This document shows, in pieces, positions 55,893-64,000 of a stretch of DNA of 64,000 bases (position 1 is its first letter; every line of letters begins with the position of its first letter). The notes under the pieces are model-generated. The model was given only the letters and a program-made list of their open reading frames with translations. It was not told the DNA's origin and ran no database searches. Both the position numbers and the translations under genes were made by a program. This DNA is from Nevskia sp. (GTDB lineage: Bacteria; Pseudomonadota; Gammaproteobacteria; Nevskiales; Nevskiaceae). The DNA lies in contig JALNYU010000009.1 of NCBI GenBank assembly GCA_023229645.1, positions 1 through 64,000 on the forward strand, written 5' to 3'.

Positions 55893-57364
55893 AGCGTTAG
55901 TCCTGGGGCGAGCTGGGCCGGCAGTTCGCTGGCCGGGGCTTCAATCGAGGCAACCGGGTAAGCGCAGTAATCCGCCGCGTAGTAGGCGCTGGCGCGGTGG
56001 TTGCCGCTGGCGCCAACGCCGCCAAACGGCGCGGCGCTGGAGGCGCCAGTGGTTTGCCGATTCCAGTTGACGATGCCAGCACGAATGCCGCGATAGAAGC
56101 GGGCGTATTCGTCCGGGTTGGCTGAAAGCAACGCTGCCGATAAACCGTAGCGCGTGCGATTCGCCTTAGTGATCGCCTCGTCCAGCGTTTCGTAGCGATC
56201 AACTTGCAGCAGCGGGCCAAAGTATTCCTCATCAGGCAGATCGGCGATTGCGCTGACATCGAGCAGGCCCGGGCTGACGTAAGCCAAGCCGGCGTCGAGT
56301 GCACGCATTTCGACGATCGGCCAAGCGCCGCGGTCGATCAGCGCCGACTGCGCCGCCAACAAGCCTTGCGCCGCGCGTGGCGACACCAACGGCCCCATAA
56401 ACGGCTGCGGATCGGCATCGTAGGCGCCGACTTTCAAGCCGCGGACGATACCGGCGAGGGCGGCGATGAAGTCATCACCGTCGCCGCCGACCGGCACATA
56501 CAGACGCCGTGCGCAGGTGCAGCGCTGGCCCGAAGACAGATACGCCGACTGCACGACATCGTGCAGCGCGGCTTTGACATCGCCGATCTCGCCGACGATC
56601 AGCGGATTATTGCCGCCGAGCTCCAAGGCCAAAATGCGCTGCGGTGTTTCGGCGAACTGGCGCGCCAAAATTTGCCCGGTACGGGCGCTGCCGGTGAAAT
56701 ATAGGCCATCGATCCCTTCGTGCGTTGCCAGGGCTTCGCCGGTGGCGCGTTCGCCCTGCAACAGACTCAGCACGCCGCGCGGCAGGCCGGCTTCTAGCCA
56801 GAGTTTGACGGTTTCTTCGGCCACCCAAGGCGTTAATTCGCTCGGTTTGAACAGCACGCAGTTGCCGGCTAACAGCGCCGGAACGATGTGGCCGTTGGGC
56901 AGATGGCCCGGGAAATTGTACGGGCCAAATACCGCAACAACACCGTGCGGCCGGTGCCGCAGTGCTTGCGTAGCGGCGCCCATCGGCGCTTCGCTGCTGC
57001 CGGTGCGGGCATGGTAGGCGCGCACGCTGATATCGATCTTGCCGATCATCGCCTGCACTTCAGTTCGTGTTTCCCACCGCGGCTTGCCGGTTTCCTTACC
57101 GATTAAATCGGCCAGCTTTTCCTTGTTTTGTTCCAGTAACGCGGCAAAGCGGCGGGTGATTTGTTCACGCTCAGCGAACGCGAGGTCGGCCCAGGCTGGA
57201 AACGCGGTGCGGGCGCTGCGCAGCGCGTAGTCGACATCGGCGTCGCTGGCGCTATTGCCGCGCCAGATCACGGTGCCGTGCGAGGGGTTATGACTTTCGA
57301 ATTCGCCGCCGTTGCCGGGCAGCCATTCACCATCAATTAGTAACGCGCCCTTGTGAACACTCAT
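55889..57364 (-). CDS. astD: Succinylglutamate-semialdehyde dehydrogenase
   Basis: A 491-residue aldehyde dehydrogenase. The catalytic cysteine is in SSGQRCTCARRLYVP near 283, the general-base Glu in LELGGNNPLIV near 250, and the NAD site in TGSARTGQILARQ near 223. The N-terminus MSVHKGALLIDGEWLPGNG and C-terminal NWNRQTTGASSAAPFGGVGASGNHRAS are AstD-like. It oxidises succinylglutamate semialdehyde to succinylglutamate. The ATG at 57364 is chosen; an in-frame TTG 3 codons earlier is unlikely. It begins 5 bp after the YdcF-type gene and overlaps the aldolase gene by 4 bp. Confidence 0.95.
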   Translation of the reverse strand: MSVHKGALLIDGEWLPGNGGEFESHNPSHGTVIWRGNSASDADVDYALRSARTAFPAWADLAFAEREQITRRFAALLEQNKEKLADLIGKETGKPRWETRTEVQAMIGKIDISVRAYHARTGSSEAPMGAATQALRHRPHGVVAVFGPYNFPGHLPNGHIVPALLAGNCVLFKPSELTPWVAEETVKLWLEAGLPRGVLSLLQGERATGEALATHEGIDGLYFTGSARTGQILARQFAETPQRILALELGGNNPLIVGEIGDVKAALHDVVQSAYLSSGQRCTCARRLYVPVGGDGDDFIAALAGIVRGLKVGAYDADPQPFMGPLVSPRAAQGLLAAQSALIDRGAWPIVEMRALDAGLAYVSPGLLDVSAIADLPDEEYFGPLLQVDRYETLDEAITKANRTRYGLSAALLSANPDEYARFYRGIRAGIVNWNRQTTGASSAAPFGGVGASGNHRASAYYAADYCAYPVASIEAPASELPAQLAPGLTL

Positions 57365-57369
57365 GAGTA

Positions 57370-58188
57370 TCAATCCTTGTTTGTTTTATCGGGTGCTTGC
57401 GGCGCGGGGAACCAGGCGTCGGTACGGCCGAGTAGGTGATAGCTGATCAGCCCAACCCACTCTTTCGCGGCAACGCTGATCGTATACAGCTCGCGCTGGG
57501 CTTCAAATTTTGCATAGGCATGGGGGTCGGCGCCGAGATAATCAACCGAATACGGCACGACGTTCCAACCCACTTTACGAAAAATACCGACCGAACGCGG
57601 CATATGCCAAGCAGACGTCAACAGCAGCCAGGTCTCGCCCGGTTGCGGCCGCACCAACTTTTGGCTGAGCAGCGCGTTCTCCCAGGTATTGCGCGACTCA
57701 CGCTCGAAAATGATGCGCTCTGCGGGAATGCCGAGCTGCGCGAACAACGTTTGTGCGTATGTGGCTTCGGAATATTCGCGCGTGCCCCAAACACTGGCAG
57801 AGCCGCCGGTCCAAACCAGCTTGGCGTTCGGGTATTGGCGGGCGAGTGTGACAAAACGGGTGATCCGATCGCCGGCATCGTTCAGCGCCGGCTGGCCGGT
57901 GAGAAAGCTTTCGTCGGCGTTGATGGCACCACCGAGCAGAATAATGCCGTCAACCTGTTCCAAGTGCCGTTCGGTTGCCGCCGGAAAGCGCGTTTCCAGC
58001 GGCCAGATCAACCAGCGACCGAGTGGCAGCAACGATAGCGCGGCGACAAACAGCAGCGACAATCCCAGCAGGCTGCGGCTCAGTAGCGGACGCCGCCGCT
58101 GCCAGAGAAACGCGCCGAGCAGCAGCAACAACAGGATCGTGCCCGGTGCCAATAAGCCGCCGACCAATTTTGAGACGAAAAAACTCAT
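57370..58188 (-). CDS. YdcF/SanA-type DUF218 membrane protein
   Basis: A 272-residue protein with two N-terminal membrane helices (about 10-28 and 36-56). A DUF218 domain follows: DGIILLGGAINADE, KLVWTGGSASVWGTREYSEATYAQTLFAQLGIPAERIIFERESRNTWENALLS, and SAWHMPRSVGIFRKVGWNVVPYSVDY. Members such as ElyC and SanA influence envelope polymer synthesis. No link to arginine breakdown is known, yet it stands between astA (3 bp) and astD (5 bp) on the same transcript. Confidence 0.88.
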   Translation of the reverse strand: MSFFVSKLVGGLLAPGTILLLLLLGAFLWQRRRPLLSRSLLGLSLLFVAALSLLPLGRWLIWPLETRFPAATERHLEQVDGIILLGGAINADESFLTGQPALNDAGDRITRFVTLARQYPNAKLVWTGGSASVWGTREYSEATYAQTLFAQLGIPAERIIFERESRNTWENALLSQKLVRPQPGETWLLLTSAWHMPRSVGIFRKVGWNVVPYSVDYLGADPHAYAKFEAQRELYTISVAAKEWVGLISYHLLGRTDAWFPAPQAPDKTNKD

Positions 58189-58191
58189 CCG

Positions 58192-59208
58192 CTATAACGC
58201 GCTGACCCGCGCCGTATCGCCGGCTTTAAGATCAAGCGCGGTTGCCACAGCCGGCGGCAAGATCACGCTGCCGGCGTACGAGGCGAGTTCGGTGATCGCG
58301 CAGCGGAAATCGCCAAGCTTGGTGTTCGCGATCAAATGCAGCGTACCGCCGGCGTGCTGGGTGTCGTCGATCTCGACTGGGAGCAGCTGGGAACGCCGCA
58401 CCGTGCGGATATCCGCCAGCGGCGCTTCAACGCTGGGGCCGCCGTCGAAGATGTCGATATAGCCTTGGTAGCGAAACCCTTCCTGCTCCAGCAGATGTAA
58501 CGCGGGTGCGGTTTGTGCGTGTACCTTGCCCATAACGGCGCGTGCTTCTGGCGGCAATAGTACGGTGTAGATCGGATGCGGCGGCATCAGCTCGGCGATA
58601 AATGCTTTATTGCCGGTGCCGACGATATGCTCGGCGCGGTCGTAATCAACACTAAAAAAGTGCCGGCCCAAACCTTCCCAGAACGGCGAATGGCCGTGTT
58701 CGTTTGATACACCCCGCATTTCGGCGATGACTTTGGCCGAGAAGCGGCCGGGATAATTGGCCATAAACATAAAGCGGCACTTCGACAAAAGTTTACCGCT
58801 GCCAGCGCCACGAAAGCCCGGTTTCATATACAGCGAACAGAGCACACTGGTGCCAGTGAGATCATTGGACAGATAAAGCGTTGGCACGCTGTTGTAAATG
58901 CCGAGTTCGCGCGAAGCGTGTACGGCGACGCCGACGCGGTAGTTGTAAAACGCTTCATCAAGGCCGCAGGCGGCTTCGATCGCGCAGCAAGCGCCGATTT
59001 CGCCGGTGTCGGTCTCTTCCATAACGAACATATAGCGTTCGTGGCCGGCGTCGACGACGTTTACAGCGAAAGACTGTTCGGAAAGCGCGATTTTTTGCGC
59101 AAGAAATTCCGGGACCGGCGGCAGCGACGTAAAGCCTGCGCCGGCGGTCTCGGCCATGTGAACTAACGCGGCAAGATCGCCGCTACGGATGGGGCGAATA
59201 ATTTTCAT
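58192..59208 (-). CDS. astA: Arginine N-succinyltransferase
   Basis: A 338-residue acyltransferase. It has IIRPIRSGDLAALVHMAETAGAGFTSLPP at the N-terminus, LYMKPGFRGAGSGKLLSKCRFMFMA (acetyl/succinyl-CoA binding) near 130-155, and MRGVSNEHGHSPFWEGLGRHFFSVDYDRAEHI near 165-195, the AstA/AruG pattern. It uses succinyl-CoA to modify arginine, the first step of the AST pathway. A single subunit (not the two-subunit AruF/AruG form) is visible. It follows the M20 hydrolase gene by 33 bp. Confidence 0.95.
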   Translation of the reverse strand: MKIIRPIRSGDLAALVHMAETAGAGFTSLPPVPEFLAQKIALSEQSFAVNVVDAGHERYMFVMEETDTGEIGACCAIEAACGLDEAFYNYRVGVAVHASRELGIYNSVPTLYLSNDLTGTSVLCSLYMKPGFRGAGSGKLLSKCRFMFMANYPGRFSAKVIAEMRGVSNEHGHSPFWEGLGRHFFSVDYDRAEHIVGTGNKAFIAELMPPHPIYTVLLPPEARAVMGKVHAQTAPALHLLEQEGFRYQGYIDIFDGGPSVEAPLADIRTVRRSQLLPVEIDDTQHAGGTLHLIANTKLGDFRCAITELASYAGSVILPPAVATALDLKAGDTARVSAL

Positions 59209-59241
59209 GGCGACAGCTTACGGGGATTCGAAACGCGAAGT

Positions 59242-60495
59242 TTACTGCCAGCTAAGTTCGCCGCTGGCAAGGCGTAATAGCAGCAGCGCGCTGAGCTTGC
59301 TGCGCTCGGCAAGGCTAGAGATGCGCATCCACTCGCGGTCCGAATGAATATCGCCGCCGACGACGCCAAGGTTGTCAACATTGGCGAGGCCGTGTGCGGC
59401 GAGGTTATTGCCATCGCAACAGCCGCCGGTCGGTCGGAATGCCAGATCAAGGCCTATTTTGCGGCCGCAATCGCCGAGTAGCGCTTGTAAGCGCGCAGTG
59501 CCGGCGCTAACGGGCTTCGGCGGGCGCGTAATTGCGCCGCGCAACTCAAGTTCGAAGCCTCCCTGCGCCGCGTATCGGGTATTTGCACGGATCAATAATT
59601 GATCCAGCGTTTCCTGTAACCACCACTCATCAGACGCCTGTGAGGTCCGGACGTTAAATTTCACGACGCACCGATCTGGAACAATATTCAGTGCGCCGCC
59701 GCCGTGCACATAGCCGACATTCACGGTTAAACCTTCGCGTTGCCCGTTCAAACCGTGTAGTGCGACAGCAAGTTCAGACGCCAGCGCAACCGCGTTGCGG
59801 CCGTCTTCGGGGTTCCGCCCGGCGTGGGCCGCTCGGCCACGGACGATGATGTCAAAATTGCCGCTGCCTTTGCGTTCGGAGGCGAGTCCGCCGTCCGCGT
59901 AGGCCGGCTCATAAATCAGGCCAAAATGATTGCGGGCCGCGGCTTCAGCGAGCAAAGGCGCGGAACTGCGCGAGCCGATTTCCTCGTCGGGATTGAACAG
60001 GATCTCCCAACCAATACGTTCCGCGTACGGGCTTTGCTCCAGCGCAGTGAGCGCCGCATACATCACCAATAATCCGCCTTTGAGGTCGGCAACGCCGGGG
60101 CCGTTGAGCGTATCGGCGTCCAACTGGCGCGCTTTTTGGAAGGAATGCGAAATACTAAAAACCGTGTCCAGATGGCCGCAAAAAAAGATTTTGAGCGGTG
60201 CATCGGGTCGTTTCCGCAGTCGTAGTGCCCGGCCTAAGGGTTTTTCCTGCCATTCGCCGCGGTCGTCGGTGCTGCGGAATGGTGCAACCTCAATTCGTTC
60301 GCTGCTACTTGGTGCGAGGCTGGCAAATAAGCGCGCTAAACGATCAGCCGTGGCGTCGACGCCAGCAGCGTTGAAGCTGCCGGAATTGATGTCGGAAAGG
60401 CTGACTAGTTCATTGCGCAGTATTGAAGCTTGGACGTCGATTGACGACAGTACGTCTGCTGTAGGGTTAAAAGCAGGGCTTGAATTTGAGGTCAT
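59242..60495 (-). CDS. M20-family amidohydrolase (carboxypeptidase G2/ArgE-like) at head of the ast cluster
   Basis: A 417-residue zinc hydrolase. Metal and catalytic residues: FFCGHLDTVF (His, Asp), GPGVADLKGGLLVMY (bridging Asp), NPDEEIGSRSS (Glu pair), LIYEPAYADGG and a late GGDIHSDREW (His). The dimerisation domain has GRAAHAGRNPEDGRNAVALASELAVALH. It cleaves an N-acyl amino acid. Its place as first gene before astA suggests action on succinylglutamate or another acyl amino acid of the pathway, the job done elsewhere by the M14 enzyme AstE, of which no copy is seen here. That assignment is inference. Confidence 0.88.
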   Translation of the reverse strand: MTSNSSPAFNPTADVLSSIDVQASILRNELVSLSDINSGSFNAAGVDATADRLARLFASLAPSSSERIEVAPFRSTDDRGEWQEKPLGRALRLRKRPDAPLKIFFCGHLDTVFSISHSFQKARQLDADTLNGPGVADLKGGLLVMYAALTALEQSPYAERIGWEILFNPDEEIGSRSSAPLLAEAAARNHFGLIYEPAYADGGLASERKGSGNFDIIVRGRAAHAGRNPEDGRNAVALASELAVALHGLNGQREGLTVNVGYVHGGGALNIVPDRCVVKFNVRTSQASDEWWLQETLDQLLIRANTRYAAQGGFELELRGAITRPPKPVSAGTARLQALLGDCGRKIGLDLAFRPTGGCCDGNNLAAHGLANVDNLGVVGGDIHSDREWMRISSLAERSKLSALLLLRLASGELSWQ

Positions 60496-60651
60496 GGCGT
60501 CAGTTTAGCGCCTGACTTTGATCTGTGAAGCTTCGGGATGAGCGTTGCGGCAAGGATGTGTCGCGCAGATGTCATGCTTGACAGGCAACATGCGGCAGCG
60601 TGCGGCACTCGCTGTCGAATTCGATTTAAAAAACTTACGTCTCGGGGAATC

Positions 60652-63600
60652 ATGATGGGGAAGGACTTTTTGAAAGGCCTATCGGCCTGCTTAGCACTGG
60701 CGATTGCTAGTGCGGCGGTCGGGCAGGCTTCAGCCAGTGTCGTTATTACGCAACTTGCTGTCCGCGGACCCGTGGGTGGCAACGATGAATTTATTGAACT
60801 CGGCAATACCGGCGCGAGTGCTGTTGATATCGGTGGCTGGGCACTGCAAGGCTGTGCCAGCGGCACACCGGGTGCGGCGTCTAACCGCGCGGTTATTCCG
60901 GCTGGCGTTGTGCTGCAGCCGGGTGCGTTTTATCTGTTCACCAACAGCGCCAGCAGCGGTTATTCGCTCGGTGTGACTGGCGACCAGACCTACGCGACCG
61001 GCTTTACCGATTTCAGCGCCACCAATTTCGCCGGTGTCCGCATCATCGACAGCAGCGGCGTCGTCCGCGATGGCGTAGGCGCGCTGCTGAGCCCTTGCCG
61101 CGAAGGCAACGGCATCACCACGCCGACGACCAACGGCGTCAATACCGCATTTTTCCGCCGCGTTGTTGCAGGTGTTGTTCAAGACGCCAACGACAATGCA
61201 AGCGACTTCCCCGGCCCGGCCACTGCAGGCACGCCGCGCAACAATGCCAGCGGTGGCATCACGCTGCCGACGGTCGGCCTGAGCCTGAGCCCGGCCTCGT
61301 TCTCCGAAGTGGGTGGCAGCACGGTTGTCACGGCAACGTTATCAGCCGTTTCGGCACAGACGGTTACGGTTAATCTGACCTACACCGGCAGCGCCACCAG
61401 CGGCGCAGACTACACAGCGTCGTCAGCCTCGATTTCGATCGCGGCGGGCAGCACCATCGGCAGCGTCACCATCAACGCAGTCGATGACACGGCGTTTGAA
61501 GGCGACGAGACGGTGATCGTGTCGCTCGGCACCGTTACCAATGCCAATGTCGGTGCGCCGAATAGCGTTACCGCGACGATCGTCGACAACGATCCGCCGC
61601 CGCCGCCGGTCATCGGTGCGCGTATCTATCAGATCCAGGGCAACCGTCACCTGTCGCCGATGAGCGGCCAGAGCGTGACAGGCGTTCCGGGCATCGTCAC
61701 CGCATTGGCCAGCAATGGTTTCTATATGCAAGACGGCGACGGCGATGGCGACGTCAACACTTCAGACGGCATCTTGGTCTTTACTTCGACCGCGCCGACG
61801 GTCAGTGTTGGTCAGGAAGTGACCGTTAACGGTAACGTCAGCGAATTCCGGCCGAACGGCGCAACCGGCTTATCGGTGACCGAAATCGTTTCACCGACGG
61901 TTATTGTTTATCCGGCGGGCAATCTGTTCACGAACAATACGATCACGCCAACCATCCTCGGCATCGGCGGCCGCAGCATCCCGACCGATATCATCGATAA
62001 CGATAGCAACGGCAACGTTGAAACCAGCTCGACGAACGTGTTCGATCCGAGCGAAGACGGCATCGACTTCTACGAAACCGTAGAAGGCATGCTGGTGCAG
62101 ATCAACGATCCTGTGCTAACCAGCCCGACGTTGGCCGGTACCGCCGCTGGCGATCGTCAGTACTTCGTATTGGCCGACAACGGCGTCAACGCCACCGGCC
62201 GTAGTGCCCGCGGCGGCGTTACCTTGGTTGAACGCAATACCGGTGTTGACTACAACCCGGAACGCATCGAACTGTTCACCGGCTTGCCGAACACCAACGC
62301 CCCGGTTGGCACGGTGTTCAATGTCGGCGATAAGCTGGCCGGCCCGATTTTCGGCGTGATGTCGTACTTCGGTAATTACGAGGTGCTGCCGACTGCGGCG
62401 CCAGTGGTGACGCAAGTCAACCCGGTCGTCCCGACGGTGACCAGCATCGCGCGTGGTGGCGATCGTCTGACGGTCGCAACATTCAATATCGAAAACTACG
62501 ATCCGAACGACCCAATCGCCCGGCGTAATGCGGTCGCTGCTGAAATCGTTACGAACATGCGCTCGCCGGATATCATTTCGCTCGGCGAAGTGCAGGACAA
62601 CAACGGCGCAACCAACACCGGTATCGTCGCTGCCGACGTGACGCTGCAAACGTTGATCGATGCCATCGTTGCTGCTGGTGGCCCGACGTACACCTACGCC
62701 GAGATCGATCCGGTTAACAACCAGGACGGTGGTGAACCCGGCGGCAATATCCGTGTGGTTCAGCTCTATAATCCGACGCGCGTTACTTATGTGCCGGGCC
62801 TTAACGGTGCGGGCGACAGCACGACGCCGACCAGCGTGAGCTTGGTCGACGGCAAGCTGGTTTTGAGCCTGTCTCCGGGTCGCGTCGATCCGACGAATAG
62901 CGCTTGGAGTTCGAGCCGCAAGCCGCTGGCGGTCACCTACGACTTCAACGGTCGTCGCGTATTGGTGATCGGCAACCACTTCAACTCGAAAGGTGGCGAT
63001 CAGTCGCTCTATGGCGTCAACCAGCCGCCGGTGCTGAGCAGTGAAACGCAGCGTCGTCTGCAGACGCAAATCGTTCACGATTTCGTCTATAACGCGCAGC
63101 AGCTCGACCCGAATGCACGGATTGTCGTGCTTGGCGATCTCAACGACTTCGACTTCAGCAACCCGCTGCGCATCCTGCGTAACGGCGCGCTAGGCCCGAA
63201 CGGCGAAGAAGGCACGCAGCCGGCGCTGATCAACTTGGGTACAGCGCTAGTCGCTGATCCGGCTGAACGCTATAGCTACGTCTTCGACGGCAATTCGCAG
63301 GAGTTGGATCACATCCTGGCCAGCCCGGCGCTGTTCAATACGTCATCGCCGCAGTATCAGGTGGCGCATGTCAACGCGGAATACGGCGACCAAACGAGCG
63401 ACCACGACCCGATCGTGTCGTCGTACTTGTTGCCGCCGAACGCAGCGCCAGTTGCCGTTGCCACAGCGACACCGGCCGATGCAACGCCGGGCGCCTCAGT
63501 TGTATTGGACGGCAGCGCCAGCCACGACGCTGACGGCACAATTGCCAGCTACGCCTGGACGCAAACCGGCGGCTCGCTGGTGAGCCTCGTCAACGCTAAC

Positions 63601-64000
63601 AGCGCGCAAGCCAGCTTCGTGGCGCCAACCGATGCGGCCGGTACGCTGAGCTTCGAGCTGAAAGTGACCGACAACGACGGCGCAAGCGGAACGACCACTG
63701 TTTCGGTCAACGTCAATGACGTTACGCCGGATGCGTTCAGCTTCACTGCAGTAACGGGTGTTGAAACGGGCAGCACGCAGACCAGCAATACGATCACGGT
63801 CACCGGTATCACCACCGGCGTGCCGATCAGCATCAGTAACGGCAGCTACAGCATCAACGGCGGCAGCTTCGTCACCGCCGTAGGTACAGTGAAGGCGGGC
63901 GATACCGTTGCGGTGCAGGTCGTGGCCTCGTCGAACTTCTCGGCGACGATTGCGGCAACGGTGACCATCGGCGGCGTCAGCGCTGATTACAAGGTCACGA
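60652..64000 (+). CDS. Large secreted ExeM/NucH-type nuclease with lamin-tail, Calx-beta and PKD-like domains (runs off the window)
   Basis: An open frame of more than 1,116 residues without stop to the window edge. It has a signal peptide (about 1-28) and a lamin-tail domain (VVITQLAVRGPVGGNDEFIELGNTG onward, about 30-185). A Calx-beta domain spans about 210-320 and ends in VDND followed by a proline run. An OB-like region follows (GIVTALASNGFYMQDGDGDGD). The endonuclease/exonuclease/phosphatase domain spans about 600-915 (TVATFNIENYDPND, IISLGEVQDNNG, VIGNHFNSKGGD, VVLGDLNDFDF, ELDHILAS, TSDHDPIV). A PKD-like domain follows (PVAVATATPADATPGASVVLDGSASHDADG). It degrades extracellular DNA, as ExeM and NucH do. 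The C-terminus, which may carry a sorting or anchor signal, is outside. Confidence 0.9.
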   Translation, partial: MMGKDFLKGLSACLALAIASAAVGQASASVVITQLAVRGPVGGNDEFIELGNTGASAVDIGGWALQGCASGTPGAASNRAVIPAGVVLQPGAFYLFTNSASSGYSLGVTGDQTYATGFTDFSATNFAGVRIIDSSGVVRDGVGALLSPCREGNGITTPTTNGVNTAFFRRVVAGVVQDANDNASDFPGPATAGTPRNNASGGITLPTVGLSLSPASFSEVGGSTVVTATLSAVSAQTVTVNLTYTGSATSGADYTASSASISIAAGSTIGSVTINAVDDTAFEGDETVIVSLGTVTNANVGAPNSVTATIVDNDPPPPPVIGARIYQIQGNRHLSPMSGQSVTGVPGIVTALASNGFYMQDGDGDGDVNTSDGILVFTSTAPTVSVGQEVTVNGNVSEFRPNGATGLSVTEIVSPTVIVYPAGNLFTNNTITPTILGIGGRSIPTDIIDNDSNGNVETSSTNVFDPSEDGIDFYETVEGMLVQINDPVLTSPTLAGTAAGDRQYFVLADNGVNATGRSARGGVTLVERNTGVDYNPERIELFTGLPNTNAPVGTVFNVGDKLAGPIFGVMSYFGNYEVLPTAAPVVTQVNPVVPTVTSIARGGDRLTVATFNIENYDPNDPIARRNAVAAEIVTNMRSPDIISLGEVQDNNGATNTGIVAADVTLQTLIDAIVAAGGPTYTYAEIDPVNNQDGGEPGGNIRVVQLYNPTRVTYVPGLNGAGDSTTPTSVSLVDGKLVLSLSPGRVDPTNSAWSSSRKPLAVTYDFNGRRVLVIGNHFNSKGGDQSLYGVNQPPVLSSETQRRLQTQIVHDFVYNAQQLDPNARIVVLGDLNDFDFSNPLRILRNGALGPNGEEGTQPALINLGTALVADPAERYSYVFDGNSQELDHILASPALFNTSSPQYQVAHVNAEYGDQTSDHDPIVSSYLLPPNAAPVAVATATPADATPGASVVLDGSASHDADGTIASYAWTQTGGSLVSLVNANSAQASFVAPTDAAGTLSFELKVTDNDGASGTTTVSVNVNDVTPDAFSFTAVTGVETGSTQTSNTITVTGITTGVPISISNGSYSINGGSFVTAVGTVKAGDTVAVQVVASSNFSATIAATVTIGGVSADYKVT

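Noticed and set aside
60578..60606. TTGACA at 60578-60583 as the nuclease-gene promoter
   Set aside because: No acceptable -10 box at 16-18 bp spacing.
1..64000. CRISPR arrays, rRNA, complete tRNAs, riboswitches
   Set aside because: No regularly spaced 25-40-bp direct repeats, no rRNA-like sequence, no complete cloverleaf and no known riboswitch core were seen; the only tRNA sequence is the 25-bp 3' fragment at 3967-3991.

Overview
This 64-kb window is chromosomal DNA from a moderately GC-rich Gammaproteobacterium, probably from the Xanthomonadales/Nevskiales/Steroidobacter side of the class. The evidence is a FimV-type LysM protein, the succinyl-arginine (AST) pathway, Acr3/ArsH arsenic resistance, a Tat- and TonB-rich periplasmic catabolic repertoire, and type VI secretion VgrG modules. 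The genus cannot be fixed from sequence reading alone.

Regions. (1) 1-3.99 kb is the right end of an integrated element: an IS630-type transposase tail, an AlpA-like regulator, a winged-helix initiator-like protein with palindromes inside its gene, a roughly 670-bp non-coding stretch packed with hairpins, a tyrosine-recombinase-like integrase, a RelE/HigB-XRE toxin-antitoxin pair, and a 25-bp tRNA 3' end (probably tRNA-Gln) that looks like attR. (2) 4.3-6.9 kb is an arsR-acr3-arsC-arsH operon with a 12-bp-arm operator. (3) 7.0-19.2 kb holds an AcoR-like sigma-54 activator and an 11-gene, roughly 9.6-kb operon on the minus strand. That operon encodes a 2-oxoacid-dehydrogenase-type complex with E2 split into two proteins, a lipoate ligase, a GMC oxidoreductase with its Tat small subunit, a VOC enzyme, a PQQ dehydrogenase, a cytochrome c and an outer-membrane channel. 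A -24/-12 promoter, two upstream enhancer-like palindromes and related palindromes near the regulator tie the system together. (4) 19.2-23.6 kb has tadA and a FimV-like/degenerate GGDEF-EAL pair. (5) 23.6-34.8 kb is a T6SS VgrG-effector island with a 1,401-bp duplication of the vgrG 3' half and two peptidoglycan-hydrolase effector modules. (6) 35-39.9 kb is an accessory zone with a lactonase-like beta-propeller, small secreted or unknown proteins, MITE-like repeats with 17-bp terminal inverted repeats, an attC-like sequence and an IS1182-type remnant. (7) 40-45.8 kb has a conserved unknown protein, clpB, a GmhA-like isomerase and a LOG-family protein. (8) 45.8-53.3 kb encodes two paralogous exported FAD amine oxidases, a cytochrome c, an exported RidA and a TonB receptor. 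(9) 53.5-60.5 kb is an arginine-succinyltransferase cluster (astA, astB, astD) interleaved with a threonine aldolase, a YdcF-type protein and an M20 hydrolase. (10) 60.65 kb to the window edge is a large secreted ExeM/NucH-type nuclease.

How the genes work together: three independent substrate systems stand out. These are the sigma-54 alcohol/ketone operon (oxidation in the periplasm followed by thiolytic cleavage in the cytoplasm), the exported amine-oxidase system, and the AST arginine pathway. No complete tRNA, rRNA or CRISPR array was seen. All homology statements rest on recognised motifs, not on searches.
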